Positions 25,747-34,995 of a stretch of 64,000 nucleotides of DNA are shown piece after piece. The notes below the pieces were generated by a model. That model searched no databases. It had not been told where the DNA came from and saw only the letters and a list, made by a program, of their open reading frames with translations. The stretch lies in the NCBI RefSeq assembly GCF_003967515.1, contig NZ_BIFQ01000001.1:4898001-4962000 (forward strand). The letters run 5' to 3'. The stretch is from Dictyobacter aurantiacus. Its GTDB lineage: Bacteria > Chloroflexota > Ktedonobacteria > Ktedonobacterales > Ktedonobacteraceae. The position numbers were made by a program, and so were the translations under genes. How positions within the stretch are numbered: the first letter of the stretch is position 1; each line of letters begins with the position of its first letter.

Positions 25747-26583
25747 TTACCAGCTCAGGCCGAGCGTATCCTGTAGATGTTGGCGGGTAGCCGCCTCGAA
25801 TGCGGCTGGATACTGTAAACCGTTGGCCTCCATCAGGCGACGGGCACGTGGTAGGAAGAGGCGAGCATATGCCATGCGACCCTGTGATATAGATTCTATG
25901 GTTGGTTCCAGTGGTGGTACGCTATTTAGCGTTGCTCGTTGCTCCTCGTTCAGATGGATGGCGACGTGTCGTTTGCCGGTAATAGCCCGGTCAATGCCGT
26001 TCTCCATCAACAATAGGCTGATAAGCATGCTATGTATGGCCAGCTGCCCCTCCATGCCAATGGGCACATCATCGCGTTCGACCACAATTGGCAGCATGCC
26101 CAGGAGACGAATGAACTCCTCGACAATGTAGGCGAGTTGCTTTAAGGGCTGTTTCTGGGCGGAAGCGGTGAGATGAATTTGCCGGGCGGTATTATCCTTA
26201 TCGAATAACAACTGTGCCGCTTCGAGCGTGCGCGGCTTTGTATCACTTGCCGATTGAATGACAAGATCGAAGCGGAGGTAGTCCGATGTGATGGCACCGA
26301 TGATGGCTTCCTCTGGCGGTCCCGGCCAGCGCCGCTTCCATACCGTAGGAGCGACGAGGTCAATGAGCTCTTGCCACCATTGTTCAATGGTTGAAAAGGC
26401 CTCCGCCTTGATGGCTACACGTAAGTCGACATCGCTCTGCGCGTCCGCTGATCCGGTTGCCAGGCTGCCGGTGAGCCAGATGGCAAGCACGCGGTTGTCG
26501 TCGCTTAGCGCCTTTGCTGCTTGCTGCGCGAACGTGGCCAGTTCAGCGACCCTCTCTTCGGCGGATACTCTGGATTGTGACAT
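25747..26583 (-). CDS. Nucleotidyltransferase-fold protein
   Basis: A 278-residue protein with the polymerase-beta-type nucleotidyltransferase signature GSLATGSADAQSDVDL near residues 39-54, in which the two Asp of SDVDL bind metal. A helical region follows with a conserved FDLVIQ strand. It resembles stand-alone aminoglycoside-adenylyltransferase-like proteins; the substrate is unknown. Start ATG 26583 follows AAAGGATCGATAAG. The neighbouring plus-strand gene is an APH-like kinase, so two antibiotic-modification-like folds lie side by side in opposite orientation. Resistance is not claimed. Confidence 0.72.
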   Translation of the reverse strand: MSQSRVSAEERVAELATFAQQAAKALSDDNRVLAIWLTGSLATGSADAQSDVDLRVAIKAEAFSTIEQWWQELIDLVAPTVWKRRWPGPPEEAIIGAITSDYLRFDLVIQSASDTKPRTLEAAQLLFDKDNTARQIHLTASAQKQPLKQLAYIVEEFIRLLGMLPIVVERDDVPIGMEGQLAIHSMLISLLLMENGIDRAITGKRHVAIHLNEEQRATLNSVPPLEPTIESISQGRMAYARLFLPRARRLMEANGLQYPAAFEAATRQHLQDTLGLSW

Positions 26584-26685
26584 CTTATCGATCCTTTCAT
26601 CTTATTATTCGTAACTACTACCCACTTTTTGTGCTTATGACCATCCTCTCAACCGGATTGAGCGTTTCCCTGTAGCCACACGTTC

Positions 26686-26694
26686 TGCTATAAT
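26686..26694 (+). promoter_or_regulatory. Extended -10 promoter element
   Basis: TGCTATAAT is a perfect extended -10 sequence, about 150 bases upstream of the APH-like gene in an otherwise gene-free gap. No good -35 was found. Confidence 0.4.
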
Positions 26695-26846
26695 CAAAGA
26701 GCTTTTATCCTTTAAGCTGCTTGAATGGCTGGTCCTTCCTCGCGCTCATAGTCACAGGAGGTGTGTTATGGGAAATACAGACACTATGCATGATATAACA
26801 ATATAACCCCTTTCGTTTGTGCATTCCCTAAAAAAGGAGTTTCCCT

Positions 26847-27890
26847 GTGGTCGAATATACAATGATCGAGCGCGAGGCCGGCGCGCTTCAGCAGCCGGTC
26901 CCTTTGGAGCAGATTGAGGCCATGTGCCAGCGGGCTTTTGGGAAGGGGAGGGCGCTGCTCTCCGTGAAGGAACTGGGCGGCGGGGGACACAACAATACCT
27001 ATCGCGTGCAGCTGGCGGATATGGAGCCGGTGATCCTGCGCGTCTCGCCGGAGCGCGGACCCCGCCTGGCGCACTACGAGGTTGACCTGATGCGCAACGA
27101 GCAGTACGCGCAGCCGTTCCTGGCGCCGATCGCGCCGCTGCTGCCTAAGACGCTAATGATCGATTTTACCCACCAGCTGCTCGGGCGTGATTATATATTT
27201 CAGACATTTATGCCGGGCGAGCTGTGGTCGGATATCGAGAACGAACTGGCCATGGAGGAGGACCTGGACCTCTATCGGCAGATGGGCGAGATCGCCCGCC
27301 TCATCCACGACGTCGAGGGCGAGACGTTTGGTCAGCCCGCGCGGGGCCACACGTTCGATAGCTGGAGCGCCCAGGTATTTCATACCCTGGAGCACACCAT
27401 CAAGGATATCGAGGCGGCCCGGCTAGATGCCAGCGATATGCGCGCCCTGCTCACCCTGGCACGAGATCACCAGTACCTGCTCGACGAGGTTCGCCGTCCC
27501 CATCTGCTGCATGGTGACCTCTGGACCTTCAACCTGCTGGTCCGACGCGGCGGCGAGAAGCAGCCGCCGACCATCAGTGCCGTCCTCGACTCCGATCGCT
27601 GCTGGTGGGGCGATCCCCTGGCCGACTGGACGATGTTCCTGCTGCGCATCAAAGGGACCGAGAGCCTCGATCCCAAAGTCGTCGCCGGCACGCGGGCCTT
27701 CTGGCAGACATATTCTGATCAAGGAGTGGAGCCCTCCGATAGCAGCTCCCAGTTCCGTCTCCACGTCTACTACGGCATGAGTTTTGGTGCCGCCCGCCTC
27801 GAACTCCATCGCCGGCCTGACCATGACCGGGTCAGGCAGACCTACCTGCGCCTGCAGGAGATCCTCGAATTCTTGCACACTATCATCTAA
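26847..27890 (+). CDS. Aminoglycoside phosphotransferase-family kinase
   Basis: A 347-residue APH/choline-kinase-fold protein. Landmarks are GGGGHNNTYRVQL near residue 45, VILRVSP with the ATP-site region, the Brenner-type catalytic motif LLHGDLWTFNLL near 220-231 and DSDRCWWGDPLADW near 252-265, where the Asp binds metal. It would phosphorylate a small hydroxylated molecule; the family includes antibiotic, sugar and choline kinases. Start GTG 26847 follows AAAAGGAG by 7 bases. It appears monocistronic. The natural substrate cannot be read from sequence. Confidence 0.8.
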   Translation: MVEYTMIEREAGALQQPVPLEQIEAMCQRAFGKGRALLSVKELGGGGHNNTYRVQLADMEPVILRVSPERGPRLAHYEVDLMRNEQYAQPFLAPIAPLLPKTLMIDFTHQLLGRDYIFQTFMPGELWSDIENELAMEEDLDLYRQMGEIARLIHDVEGETFGQPARGHTFDSWSAQVFHTLEHTIKDIEAARLDASDMRALLTLARDHQYLLDEVRRPHLLHGDLWTFNLLVRRGGEKQPPTISAVLDSDRCWWGDPLADWTMFLLRIKGTESLDPKVVAGTRAFWQTYSDQGVEPSDSSSQFRLHVYYGMSFGAARLELHRRPDHDRVRQTYLRLQEILEFLHTII

Positions 27891-27971
27891 AGATACCCTG
27901 CGCTATTACCGGGCGATGGATGAGCTCACGTTCACGCCGCTGGCTAGCGCCAGATAATTCTTCACGCGAAG

Positions 27972-28334
27972 GTGAGAGATGCTATGAATCGCGTTGACCG
28001 TTTCCTGAGCGTGCGCGCGACCATCCCACCTCAGATGGAGCGGCCACCCGAGCCAGTTCGCCATACCGATCCATCTTTTCCCGAAGTGCGCATCCACCTG
28101 ACGGCGCGCGGCGTCATGAAGCTGGAACACGTGGAGCACCTGGCCTCGCGCCTCCAGATACAGGCGGACGGCGAGGGTTTGCTGTGCATGCATCTACGTC
28201 CAGCCGATTATGACTGGCTGATCGGTGTGCTGCTGGGTCTGGGGACCGATGCGAGGGTGCTGGCGCCCGCCGAGTTGCGCCTGCAACTGCAGCAGGCGGC
28301 CCGCGCGATTGTCGACCACTGCGCCCAATGCTGA
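27972..28334 (+). pseudogene. Remnant of a WYL-domain transcriptional regulator (C-terminal WCX part)
   Basis: The ~120-codon frame matches the end of YafY/WYL regulators: MNRVDRFLSVRA is the terminal WYL strand, and DYDWLIGVLLGLGTDARVLA with PAELRLQLQQAARAI is the WCX tail. The N-terminal HTH and most of the WYL domain are absent, and an in-frame TAG lies at 27945-27947 just upstream. A possible weak start ATG 27984 has AAGG 11 bases away, so expression of a short protein is not excluded. Confidence 0.55.
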
Positions 28335-28710
28335 CATGCAGTCGCCACACGGATGAATGTATTGCGGCCTCCCCCGCAGGATTTTGTCTTTCCTCTATTC
28401 CTGTGATAAGATTTCTATGTCTACCTGCCCCCACGTGGGCATCTGTGTGCGCGAACGCACTGTTTGTGTATTGGTGTGGCGGGAGCGCGCTCGTGCTCCC
28501 GCCACACCAATACACAAATGGTTTTCGTACCTGCGGTGCTCAGGAATTCATTTTGTGTTGGTGCATGGGCGCGCACTCGCGCGCCCATGCACCAACACAA
28601 AAACTACGGGCGGGATGCATTAAGATTATATGCCCCTGTTTATTTTTCCATGTCGATCGCGTATAAAAAGAAGCAATAAGAAGAGATACTATAGAGGAGT
28701 TATATAAAGA
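28335..28710. repeat. Gap with two long perfect hairpins
   Basis: Arms 28463-28486/28495-28518 (24 bp, 8-base loop) and 28551-28574/28579-28602 (24 bp, ACTC loop) form two separate perfect hairpins. Both carry TTGGTG near the middle of the arm and GC-rich tips. No gene is present. Confidence 0.8.
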
Positions 28711-29706
28711 ATGGATGGCCCGTCGAAGGATATTGAGGAGAATGCAAAGCTTTCGCTAACGTCGGCGACAAAGCTAGAATATGTTGGTGTGCAGATGGCG
28801 CGCGCGACCACCGAGAGTGAGATTGCCGCTCTTGAGAACGTCTGGTCCGCGTCCCAGGATGCCGACGAGGCGGCTTTCAAACCAGATGAGGGCTGGTGGT
28901 CGCTCAATGACTGGGCGACCGAAAGCTGGCTGCTGGTCAAGGATGAAGTGCCGGTCGGCGTGGCTGCTATCCATATCACCCAGGAAAAAGAGGTGGCTGA
29001 GGCCCGGCTGGCCCTGCTGCCCGAGTTCCGGCAGCCCGTGCTGGTGCTGCTGATGATAGATCACGTGCTCTTGATCGTGCAGTCAAAGCAGAAGACGCGG
29101 TTGCGCATCGTGTCTTCGGGCAACACGGACTGGGCCGGTAACGCTCTGAGGGAGCGTGACTTCTCGCTCCAGCGCTCACTCCATATGATGCTGCGCCCAT
29201 TATCGCCCACGCCCCTGCCGGTACGCGCTGTCGAAGGTATCCGCGTCCGCTCACTGCGTTCCGGCGAGGAGCAGACGGCGCTGGACGCCCTCAATCGCGC
29301 CTGGGCCGGTACCTGGAACTTTCGTCCCATCACCATGGAGATGCTGCTCTCCGATCTCAATGGGAAGCTGGACAGCTTCTTCGTGGCCGTTGAAGAGAAT
29401 GACGATAGCCATATCGTGGGAACGGTCCATGCGCTGTTCGACCGCGAAGGGCACAATCCCGATGGCCAGCCCTCCGCCTGGATCTCCAATCTCACCACCG
29501 ATCCCTCCCAGCGCGGCCGCGGCCTGGGACGCCTGCTGCTGACAATCGGCCTGAACTATCTCACCGAGCAGGGAGCCGGGTCCGCCACGCTCGGCGTCGA
29601 TGGTGGCTCCGTCGCGCCTGTATCCCTCTACCGCTCCGTCGGCTTCGAGGCCATCCGCACCATCCAGATCTGGGAACTCGATCTCACCATCATGCCCATC
29701 GCATAA
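28711..29706 (+). CDS. GNAT-family acetyltransferase with two GNAT-like halves
   Basis: A 331-residue protein. The C-terminal half has a full acetyl-CoA site: VGTVHALFD, then ISNLTTDPSQRGRGLGRLLL near 264-283 (motif A, RGRGLGR), then VAPVSLYRSVGFEAIRT. The N-terminal half looks like a second, degenerate GNAT fold (VGVAAIHITQEKEVAEARLA). Substrate unknown. Start ATG 28711 is preceded by GAGGAG at 11 bases, which is long; GTG or ATG codons farther in lack better sites. It stands alone between repeat-filled gaps. Confidence 0.75.
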   Translation: MDGPSKDIEENAKLSLTSATKLEYVGVQMARATTESEIAALENVWSASQDADEAAFKPDEGWWSLNDWATESWLLVKDEVPVGVAAIHITQEKEVAEARLALLPEFRQPVLVLLMIDHVLLIVQSKQKTRLRIVSSGNTDWAGNALRERDFSLQRSLHMMLRPLSPTPLPVRAVEGIRVRSLRSGEEQTALDALNRAWAGTWNFRPITMEMLLSDLNGKLDSFFVAVEENDDSHIVGTVHALFDREGHNPDGQPSAWISNLTTDPSQRGRGLGRLLLTIGLNYLTEQGAGSATLGVDGGSVAPVSLYRSVGFEAIRTIQIWELDLTIMPIA

Positions 29707-29770
29707 CCCACCCGGCGGGCCCTGAGGGTGGGGCCTGCCTTCAAGGCGATAGAAAACTTGCCTTGCCGCG

Positions 29771-30250
29771 CGTAGGTGCGCCCCTTGCGGGCAATACATT
29801 CAACTTTAGAGCAAGCAACAAAAAACACGACAAATCGCCAGCGGAATATGGAACATCCCTCGACCCGATCATGTCCCCGTAGGCGGCATAGGATTGCGGC
29901 CTTTTTAAGGTTGTATGTTTTCTGAAAAGCAGCAATCCGGCCTTGTGCATGCCGCTCTGTTGACGTACGATATGTCGGCTTCTGCACGGAGCAGGGCCGC
30001 TTTCTCGATTTTTAGGAACGATATCGTACGTGAACGGGTGCGGCATGCACAAGGCAGGATTGCTGCCTGAACGGCACAACAATGTCTCGAGAAAGCCGCA
30101 ATCCTATGCCGCCTACGGGGACATGATCGTGATCGGGGACAACTCACATGCGTTCCTATGATGTTTCAGGTTCCCAAGTGCTTCCCTTTTTCGCTTAAGT
30201 TGAATGTATTGCCCCTTGCGGGTGCTTGCCCCGTACCCGGGCGCGTACCT
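29771..30250. repeat. REP sequence split by an inserted element
   Basis: A GTAGGTGCGCCCCTTGCGGG REP variant (compare 21176 and 23140) is interrupted after CCCCTTGCGGG at 29781-29791. It resumes with another CCCCTTGCGGG at 30212-30222, followed by the REP tail TGCTTGCCCCGTACCCGGG. Confidence 0.75.
29792..30211. mobile_element. Nested palindromic mobile element, complete copy 3 with target duplication
   Basis: A 420-bp element. Terminal inverted repeats are CAATACATTCAACTT at the left and its complement at the right end. Inside are a perfect 35-bp inverted repeat (29866-29900/30095-30129), a ~26-bp pair around GCAATCCGGCCTTGTGCATG and an inner ACGTACGATAT pair, so the whole unit can fold into one long hairpin. 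It is flanked by an 11-bp direct repeat CCCCTTGCGGG inside a REP. It encodes no credible protein, so it resembles a MITE or non-autonomous transposon. Confidence 0.85.
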
Positions 30251-30725
30251 TCCACCACCGACACCCTCTCTCCTCTTTATTTAAATACATAGTAGAAAAA
30301 ACTGGAAAGCTATAATTGCATTTATGCTTGTTCCACTATAAAATACATTGAACTATATCATAGTACGATCATGGTATGCAAAGGCTCGCTTTATACAGAT
30401 TTCTTATTTATCTCGTGATATATCCAAAAAGAAAACATATAGGTTTGAATGTGTATATCAACCATATACAAATACATTTTTATATGGTATACTCAAATTA
30501 CATCCAACACGCTAAATACATTGTAAACGGTTGTTTAGTTGCAGTCATCATTTGTTATATAAGACGTGCATAGCCACTGCTATGCAAGCCAGTAAGCTGA
30601 CAACTGTACGTTGTTGTTTTATAGCTAAAGTATCTCCATTAAATATTCATCCTGTGTAGTGTGACTCTACGCATGGGCTGCCATCTGGCCGGCCTGTATG
30701 TTACATGCGGATGAGGAGGACGACT
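30251..30725. other. AT-rich gap without genes
   Basis: Base composition drops sharply compared with neighbours. The only frame of note (30376-30573) has no ribosome site and an unconvincing composition. The segment before 30726 probably contains the promoter of the respiratory cluster, but no clear pair was fixed. Confidence 0.5.
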
Positions 30726-31427
30726 GTGAAACAGCATGCCTCTGGTATTGTTCTGGGTGTTGTTGGAGCGCTTGTGCTGGGATTCGCTATTGTGGCCGCG
30801 ATCTGGCGCGGGGTAACCTCGATCGATGGCCTTGGCTATGAACCAGGGGTGCTGCGAGCCTCTAAAACGGGGGCACACGCGGCGACCATCTCCCTCTCCA
30901 CATTCCCCGATAGCAACGTCTGCCACCGGGGGGCGAGCGCGGAACAGCTTGAATGGGTGAGCTACTGTCCGTCGACGACCCTTGAGGTGCCTGCCAATAG
31001 CCTGGTTACCGTTGTCATCGACAATTACGATGGCGCGACTACGCTGGTCAATAGCTATTTCCGGCAGGTGCAGGGTACGGTCGGCGGCGTTGAACTGGTC
31101 AATAATAAGCCGATGAGTCAGGTGAGTGTGGATCATGTCTCGCATACCTTTACGCTGCAATCGACGCCCGAGACGAACAATCCTCTGTTCGTGAGCGTGC
31201 CGATCGTGGCGGTGGCCGATGACGCCCCCAACGTGGTGACGATCGCGGGCAACCAGTATCCAAAACCCAATGTGATCTCGTTCCAGTTCCGTACGGGACC
31301 AGCGGGCAGCTATGTCTGGCACTGCTACGATCCTTGCGGCGAGGATCGCGAGCCCCCATATGGCTTTACCGGTCCTATGTCTACCACCGGATTTATGGCT
31401 GGTACGTTGACGGTGACGAATTATTAG
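30726..31427 (+). CDS. Membrane-anchored cupredoxin-like protein
   Basis: A 233-residue protein with one N-terminal membrane helix (SGIVLGVVGALVLGFAIVAAIW) and an exported cupredoxin-like domain. A type-1 copper site is suggested by WHCYDPCG near residues 204-211 with a downstream Met (GPMSTTGFM). Start GTG 30726 follows GAGGAGG by 6 bases. It is the first gene before coxB-coxA and may donate electrons to the oxidase or insert copper; no cytochrome c gene is present in the cluster, which favours the donor idea, but this is inference. Confidence 0.75.
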   Translation: MKQHASGIVLGVVGALVLGFAIVAAIWRGVTSIDGLGYEPGVLRASKTGAHAATISLSTFPDSNVCHRGASAEQLEWVSYCPSTTLEVPANSLVTVVIDNYDGATTLVNSYFRQVQGTVGGVELVNNKPMSQVSVDHVSHTFTLQSTPETNNPLFVSVPIVAVADDAPNVVTIAGNQYPKPNVISFQFRTGPAGSYVWHCYDPCGEDREPPYGFTGPMSTTGFMAGTLTVTNY

Positions 31428-31439
31428 TGGGAGGCTACT

Positions 31440-31554
31440 CATTTGGATGAGCGAAGCCGCCTGGGTCACCATCACTGATGGCTCAGCAAAGACCCACTTC
31501 AATTGATGAGCAATGGTGGCGGAGCTAGCCGCGAGTGAGCGGCGTTTCCAAATG
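31440..31554 (+). ncRNA. Candidate structured RNA leader ahead of coxB
   Basis: CATTTGGA at 31440 pairs with TCCAAATG at 31547. Inside, CCGCC plus CACCAT pair with ATGGTGGCGG, and GCCGC...GCGGC forms a hairpin near 31528-31542. GGGTC/GACCC offers an alternative pairing. A T-run (CTTTTTAC) follows. It could be a terminator/antiterminator switch or processing signal; I recognise no riboswitch class. Confidence 0.35.
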
Positions 31555-31582
31555 CTTTTTACAACAGGGGGAGAGATAGAAG

Positions 31583-32362
31583 ATGTCTGAGGAGAATGTA
31601 GAGAGGATCACTGAGGGAATGCCGCCCGTGCGCGGGGAGGCGCGCCACCTGCGCCGCGCGCTCATTATCTGGGCACTACTCTCCATCATCGGGACCGTGG
31701 CCGCCGTCTTCCTGGTTCCGCTGCTGCTGCCGGTGGCCGCGGACGACTTTGACGCGGCCGATAATGGGACGCTGGTCGTTTTTACGGCGCTGGCCGTGCC
31801 GGTGGCGCTGTTTGTGTTTGTCTTTCTGGGCTATAGCCTGCTGGCCTTCCGGGTTAGGGAGCGACCGAGCGGGGCGGGTGCGCCATTGCACCCGACGCCC
31901 GCTTTGCAGTTCGGCTGGCTCTGCGTGACCGGGCTGCTGTGCCTCTTCCTGGTGATCTGGGGCCTGCTGGCTTCGTATCAGCGGACCGTAGCAGCGCCCT
32001 CGAATACGCTGGTCATCCAGGTGACGGGTCAACAGTGGCTGTGGAACTTCAGCTATCCCCAGTATAGTGCCTCCACGCGGGGACAGGTGATCGAACTGCC
32101 GGTGAACCGTCCCGTGGAGTTCCAGGTCAGTTCGAAGGATGTGCTGCACGGCTTCGCCATTCGCGCCCTGGGGATACGCGTGGATGCCAATCCGGGTCAG
32201 GTGACTTCGACTCCGGCCGTGGCGCCGACGCGCATCGGCCATTATAGCGTGGCCTGCGTGGAACTGTGCGGACTCTATCACTCGTATATGTGGTCGGCGG
32301 TTGATGTGGTGAGCGATTCAGACTTTAACGCCTGGATCGTTAGTCAGGGGGGACATGTATGA
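31583..32362 (+). CDS. coxB: Cytochrome c oxidase subunit II
   Basis: A 259-residue CuA subunit of a heme-copper oxidase. Two membrane helices (about 28-52 and 68-95), an extra hydrophobic segment near 113-135, and a C-terminal cupredoxin domain with the CuA ligands: VLHGFAI and CVELCGLYHSYM (CxExCx3HxxM). No cytochrome c is fused. The stop overlaps the coxA start by ATGA, so translation is coupled. Start ATG 31583 follows AGGGGGAGAGATAGAAG. Confidence 0.9.
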   Translation: MSEENVERITEGMPPVRGEARHLRRALIIWALLSIIGTVAAVFLVPLLLPVAADDFDAADNGTLVVFTALAVPVALFVFVFLGYSLLAFRVRERPSGAGAPLHPTPALQFGWLCVTGLLCLFLVIWGLLASYQRTVAAPSNTLVIQVTGQQWLWNFSYPQYSASTRGQVIELPVNRPVEFQVSSKDVLHGFAIRALGIRVDANPGQVTSTPAVAPTRIGHYSVACVELCGLYHSYMWSAVDVVSDSDFNAWIVSQGGHV

Positions 32363-34302
32363 CTGAAGTTAAACGTGTGAATCTGTTGCAGAGGCTGTTT
32401 CCCAGCGTGCTCTCTGGCATCCTGCTGGGCGTGCTGGCGGCCGTGAGCGCGGTGCTGCTGGTGGCTATCTGGTATCCAGAAAATTACGACGCGCAGGTGG
32501 TCGCCGCCTATAGCGCCTGGACGCTCTTCTTCTTTATCGGTATCGGCGCCTTTAATGGTGTGGCGCGCTGGGGCTTCGCGCGTCGCGACGCCACGCCGGC
32601 CGAGGAATTGTACCTGGCGGGCAAGGACCAGGGTTTCTGGCGTTACTTCCGCTATACCACCGACCATAAGGTGGTGGGGATGCAGTACCTGTTCACGGTG
32701 CTGGTGATGTTCTTACTGGGCTCGATGGGCGCCTTCCTGATCCGCCTGGAGCAGTCGCGGCCGGGGGCTGTTTTTCTGACGCCCTCCACCTACAATACCA
32801 TCGTCGGTATGCATGGCATCCTGATGATCGCTGCCACCGTCGTCATGATCAGCGGTCCCTTCGGCAACTTCGTGCTGCCGATCATGATCGGCGCCCGCGA
32901 TATGGCCTTTCCGCGCCTGAACGCTTTGAGCTACTGGCTGCTCTTCGCGGCTATCCCGGTCTTCTTCTCGACCATGTTCCTCGGCGGCTTCCCAACCGGC
33001 TGGACCGGCTACGCGCCGCTGTCAGTGCAGGAGTTGACGCCAGGCATGGACGCCTACTGCTTTACCATTATCCTCTTCGCCATCTCGACCACGGTGGCGG
33101 CCCTCAACATCGTGACGACTGTGCTGGTCTTGCGCGCGCGCGGTATGACCTGGGGGCGCCTGCCGATCTTTGTGTGGGGCGTCCTGCTCTCTGTCGTGCT
33201 GGGCCTGACGGCCTTCCCATCCTTTTTGATGTCGCAAGTGATGGTGGTGATGGACCGCGTCTTCCAGACCTCGTTCTTCGTGGCCTCCTTCGGCGGCAGC
33301 AACTGGCTCTACGAGCACATGTTCTGGTTTATGGGCCATCCAGAGGTCTATGTAATCGCGTTGCCGGCGATGGCCGTGGCGGCCGAGGTCACCTCTGTCT
33401 TTACGCGCAAGCCGGTCTTTGGCTATCGCATGATGATCGGCAGCCTGGCGGGCATCAGCGTCCTCAGCGTCCTGGTGTGGGGACACCATCTCTACACCAG
33501 CGGCTCGGCTGGCGCCCTCAATAGTCCCTATATGCTCGATACCGAGCTGATCTCGGTCCCGACCGGCGTCTTCTTTCTGGGCATTATCGGGACGCTGTGG
33601 CGTGGCAAGATCTGGATGACGGTGCCGTTGCTCTTCGTCGCCGGCATGCTGGTCAACTTTGTGATCGGTGGGGTGACCGGCATCTACCTGGCCGATCTAC
33701 CGACCGACGAGATCCTGCATGGCGGCATGTTCGTGACGGCCCATTTCCACTTTACGCTGGTCGGCAGCATGGTCTTTGGCTTCTTCGCGGGTCTCTACTA
33801 CTGGTTCCCCAAGATGCTGGGGCGCCGCCTCAATCCCGTCCTGGGCCGGCTCCACTTCTGGCTCTTTGAGATTGGCTTCCTGGGTACGTTCCTGTCTCTG
33901 TTCTACGCGGGACTGCAGGGGGAGCCGCGCTGGTCGGCCAACGTGGCGCAGCCCTATGCTATGGCCAACCTGGTCGCTAGCCTGTTCGCCATCCTGATCG
34001 CGGCCTCCGTGTTCGTCCTGGTCTGCAACGTGGTGATGACGCTGCTGATCGGCGAGCGTGCGCAGGCCAACGAGTGGGGCGCCCGGACCCTGGAGTGGAC
34101 GGTGCCTACGCCGGTGCCGCTGGAGAACTTTGAGTACCTGCCCGAGGTGAAGGATCTGCCCTACGATTATGCCTCTCCGGCCCCGGTGGCGGTGGAGATG
34201 CCCTCCGTGCTTCCTAGCACGCCGCGCGACTATCACCTGCCCGCGTCGCTGACGGACGGGGGCCGGACGGAGGTCACCCAGGAGTCACCGCTGGAGAATT
34301 GA
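32359..34302 (+). CDS. coxA: Cytochrome c oxidase subunit I
   Basis: A 647-residue catalytic subunit that reduces oxygen to water and pumps protons. Low-spin heme and active-site landmarks: TTDHKVVGMQYLF near 108, MHGILM near 153, WFMGHPEVY near 325-335 with the His-Tyr pair, GHHLYTSG near 374 with the CuB histidines, and TAHFHFTLVGSM near 459. The N-terminus has extra hydrophobic segments before the conserved core. It overlaps coxB by 4 bases and is followed by the subunit III gene. Confidence 0.95.
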   Translation: MTEVKRVNLLQRLFPSVLSGILLGVLAAVSAVLLVAIWYPENYDAQVVAAYSAWTLFFFIGIGAFNGVARWGFARRDATPAEELYLAGKDQGFWRYFRYTTDHKVVGMQYLFTVLVMFLLGSMGAFLIRLEQSRPGAVFLTPSTYNTIVGMHGILMIAATVVMISGPFGNFVLPIMIGARDMAFPRLNALSYWLLFAAIPVFFSTMFLGGFPTGWTGYAPLSVQELTPGMDAYCFTIILFAISTTVAALNIVTTVLVLRARGMTWGRLPIFVWGVLLSVVLGLTAFPSFLMSQVMVVMDRVFQTSFFVASFGGSNWLYEHMFWFMGHPEVYVIALPAMAVAAEVTSVFTRKPVFGYRMMIGSLAGISVLSVLVWGHHLYTSGSAGALNSPYMLDTELISVPTGVFFLGIIGTLWRGKIWMTVPLLFVAGMLVNFVIGGVTGIYLADLPTDEILHGGMFVTAHFHFTLVGSMVFGFFAGLYYWFPKMLGRRLNPVLGRLHFWLFEIGFLGTFLSLFYAGLQGEPRWSANVAQPYAMANLVASLFAILIAASVFVLVCNVVMTLLIGERAQANEWGARTLEWTVPTPVPLENFEYLPEVKDLPYDYASPAPVAVEMPSVLPSTPRDYHLPASLTDGGRTEVTQESPLEN

Positions 34303-34329
34303 GCGCGTGTGCTGAAAGGAGATATGTAT

Positions 34330-34920
34330 ATGGATACGTCGCTGGAGCAGATGCATGACATTGATCCGCGTGCGCGCTCGCTGCGGGCGCGGGCGGCCGT
34401 GCTGCTGTTGATTCTATCGGATGCGCTGTCGGTCGTCGCCATCATGGCCGCCGGTGGCTACCTGAGCGCCCTCAACACCCTGAACCAGTATCGGCTACCC
34501 AGCGAGCACGCCCCGGCCTTCTGGCCCGGACTGCTGCTGACCATCGGACTGCTGCTGAGCGGTCTGTCCTACTACGCCTGGGCGCGCTCCATGCTCAAAT
34601 TCGAGGGTCGCGGACGGCATCTCTTCCTCTTGCTGGCTCTGTTCCTGATGATGCTGGCGCTGGCGGGGCAGATCTGGATCGGCGTCACCCTGGGATATGC
34701 CCGGCCTTATGACGCCTACGTGAGCCTGGTGCTGCTCTTCACCTGGTACGCGGCGGTCCACCTCCTGTTGACGGTCATCGTCGGCCTGCTCGTGCTCGGT
34801 CGCGTGCTGCATGGACGCATGGCCGATGCGATCTACCTCGTCATCGCCACCGCTTACTGGTGGTACTACACCGTCGCGGCGGGACTGGTCATGTGGCTGT
34901 TCATCACTTTCTTGCGTTAA
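34330..34920 (+). CDS. Cytochrome c oxidase subunit III-like protein
   Basis: A 196-residue protein with five predicted membrane helices, matching the short form of heme-copper oxidase subunit III (LSYYAWARSMLK, LFTWYAAVHLLLTVIVGLL, YWWYYTVAAGLVMWLFITF at the C-terminus). It stabilises subunit I. Start ATG 34330 follows GAAAGGAG by about 8 bases; ATG 34324 is too close to the site. It lies 27 bases after coxA. Sequence divergence from classical CoxC is high, so no symbol is assigned. Confidence 0.8.
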   Translation: MDTSLEQMHDIDPRARSLRARAAVLLLILSDALSVVAIMAAGGYLSALNTLNQYRLPSEHAPAFWPGLLLTIGLLLSGLSYYAWARSMLKFEGRGRHLFLLLALFLMMLALAGQIWIGVTLGYARPYDAYVSLVLLFTWYAAVHLLLTVIVGLLVLGRVLHGRMADAIYLVIATAYWWYYTVAAGLVMWLFITFLR

Positions 34921-34995
34921 TGCGATGGCGTGTGCGCATGCATGGATATTGGTGGGGATACGTTGCAGGAAGTTTCGAAGGGATAGGGGAGGTGT

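Noticed and set aside
25747..27890. Antibiotic-resistance island from the nucleotidyltransferase and APH-like genes
   Set aside because: Both folds are widespread in non-resistance roles, the genes are convergent or separate, and no mobile resistance context is visible.
30376..30573. 65-codon AT-rich ORF
   Set aside because: No ribosome site, atypical composition and no domain.
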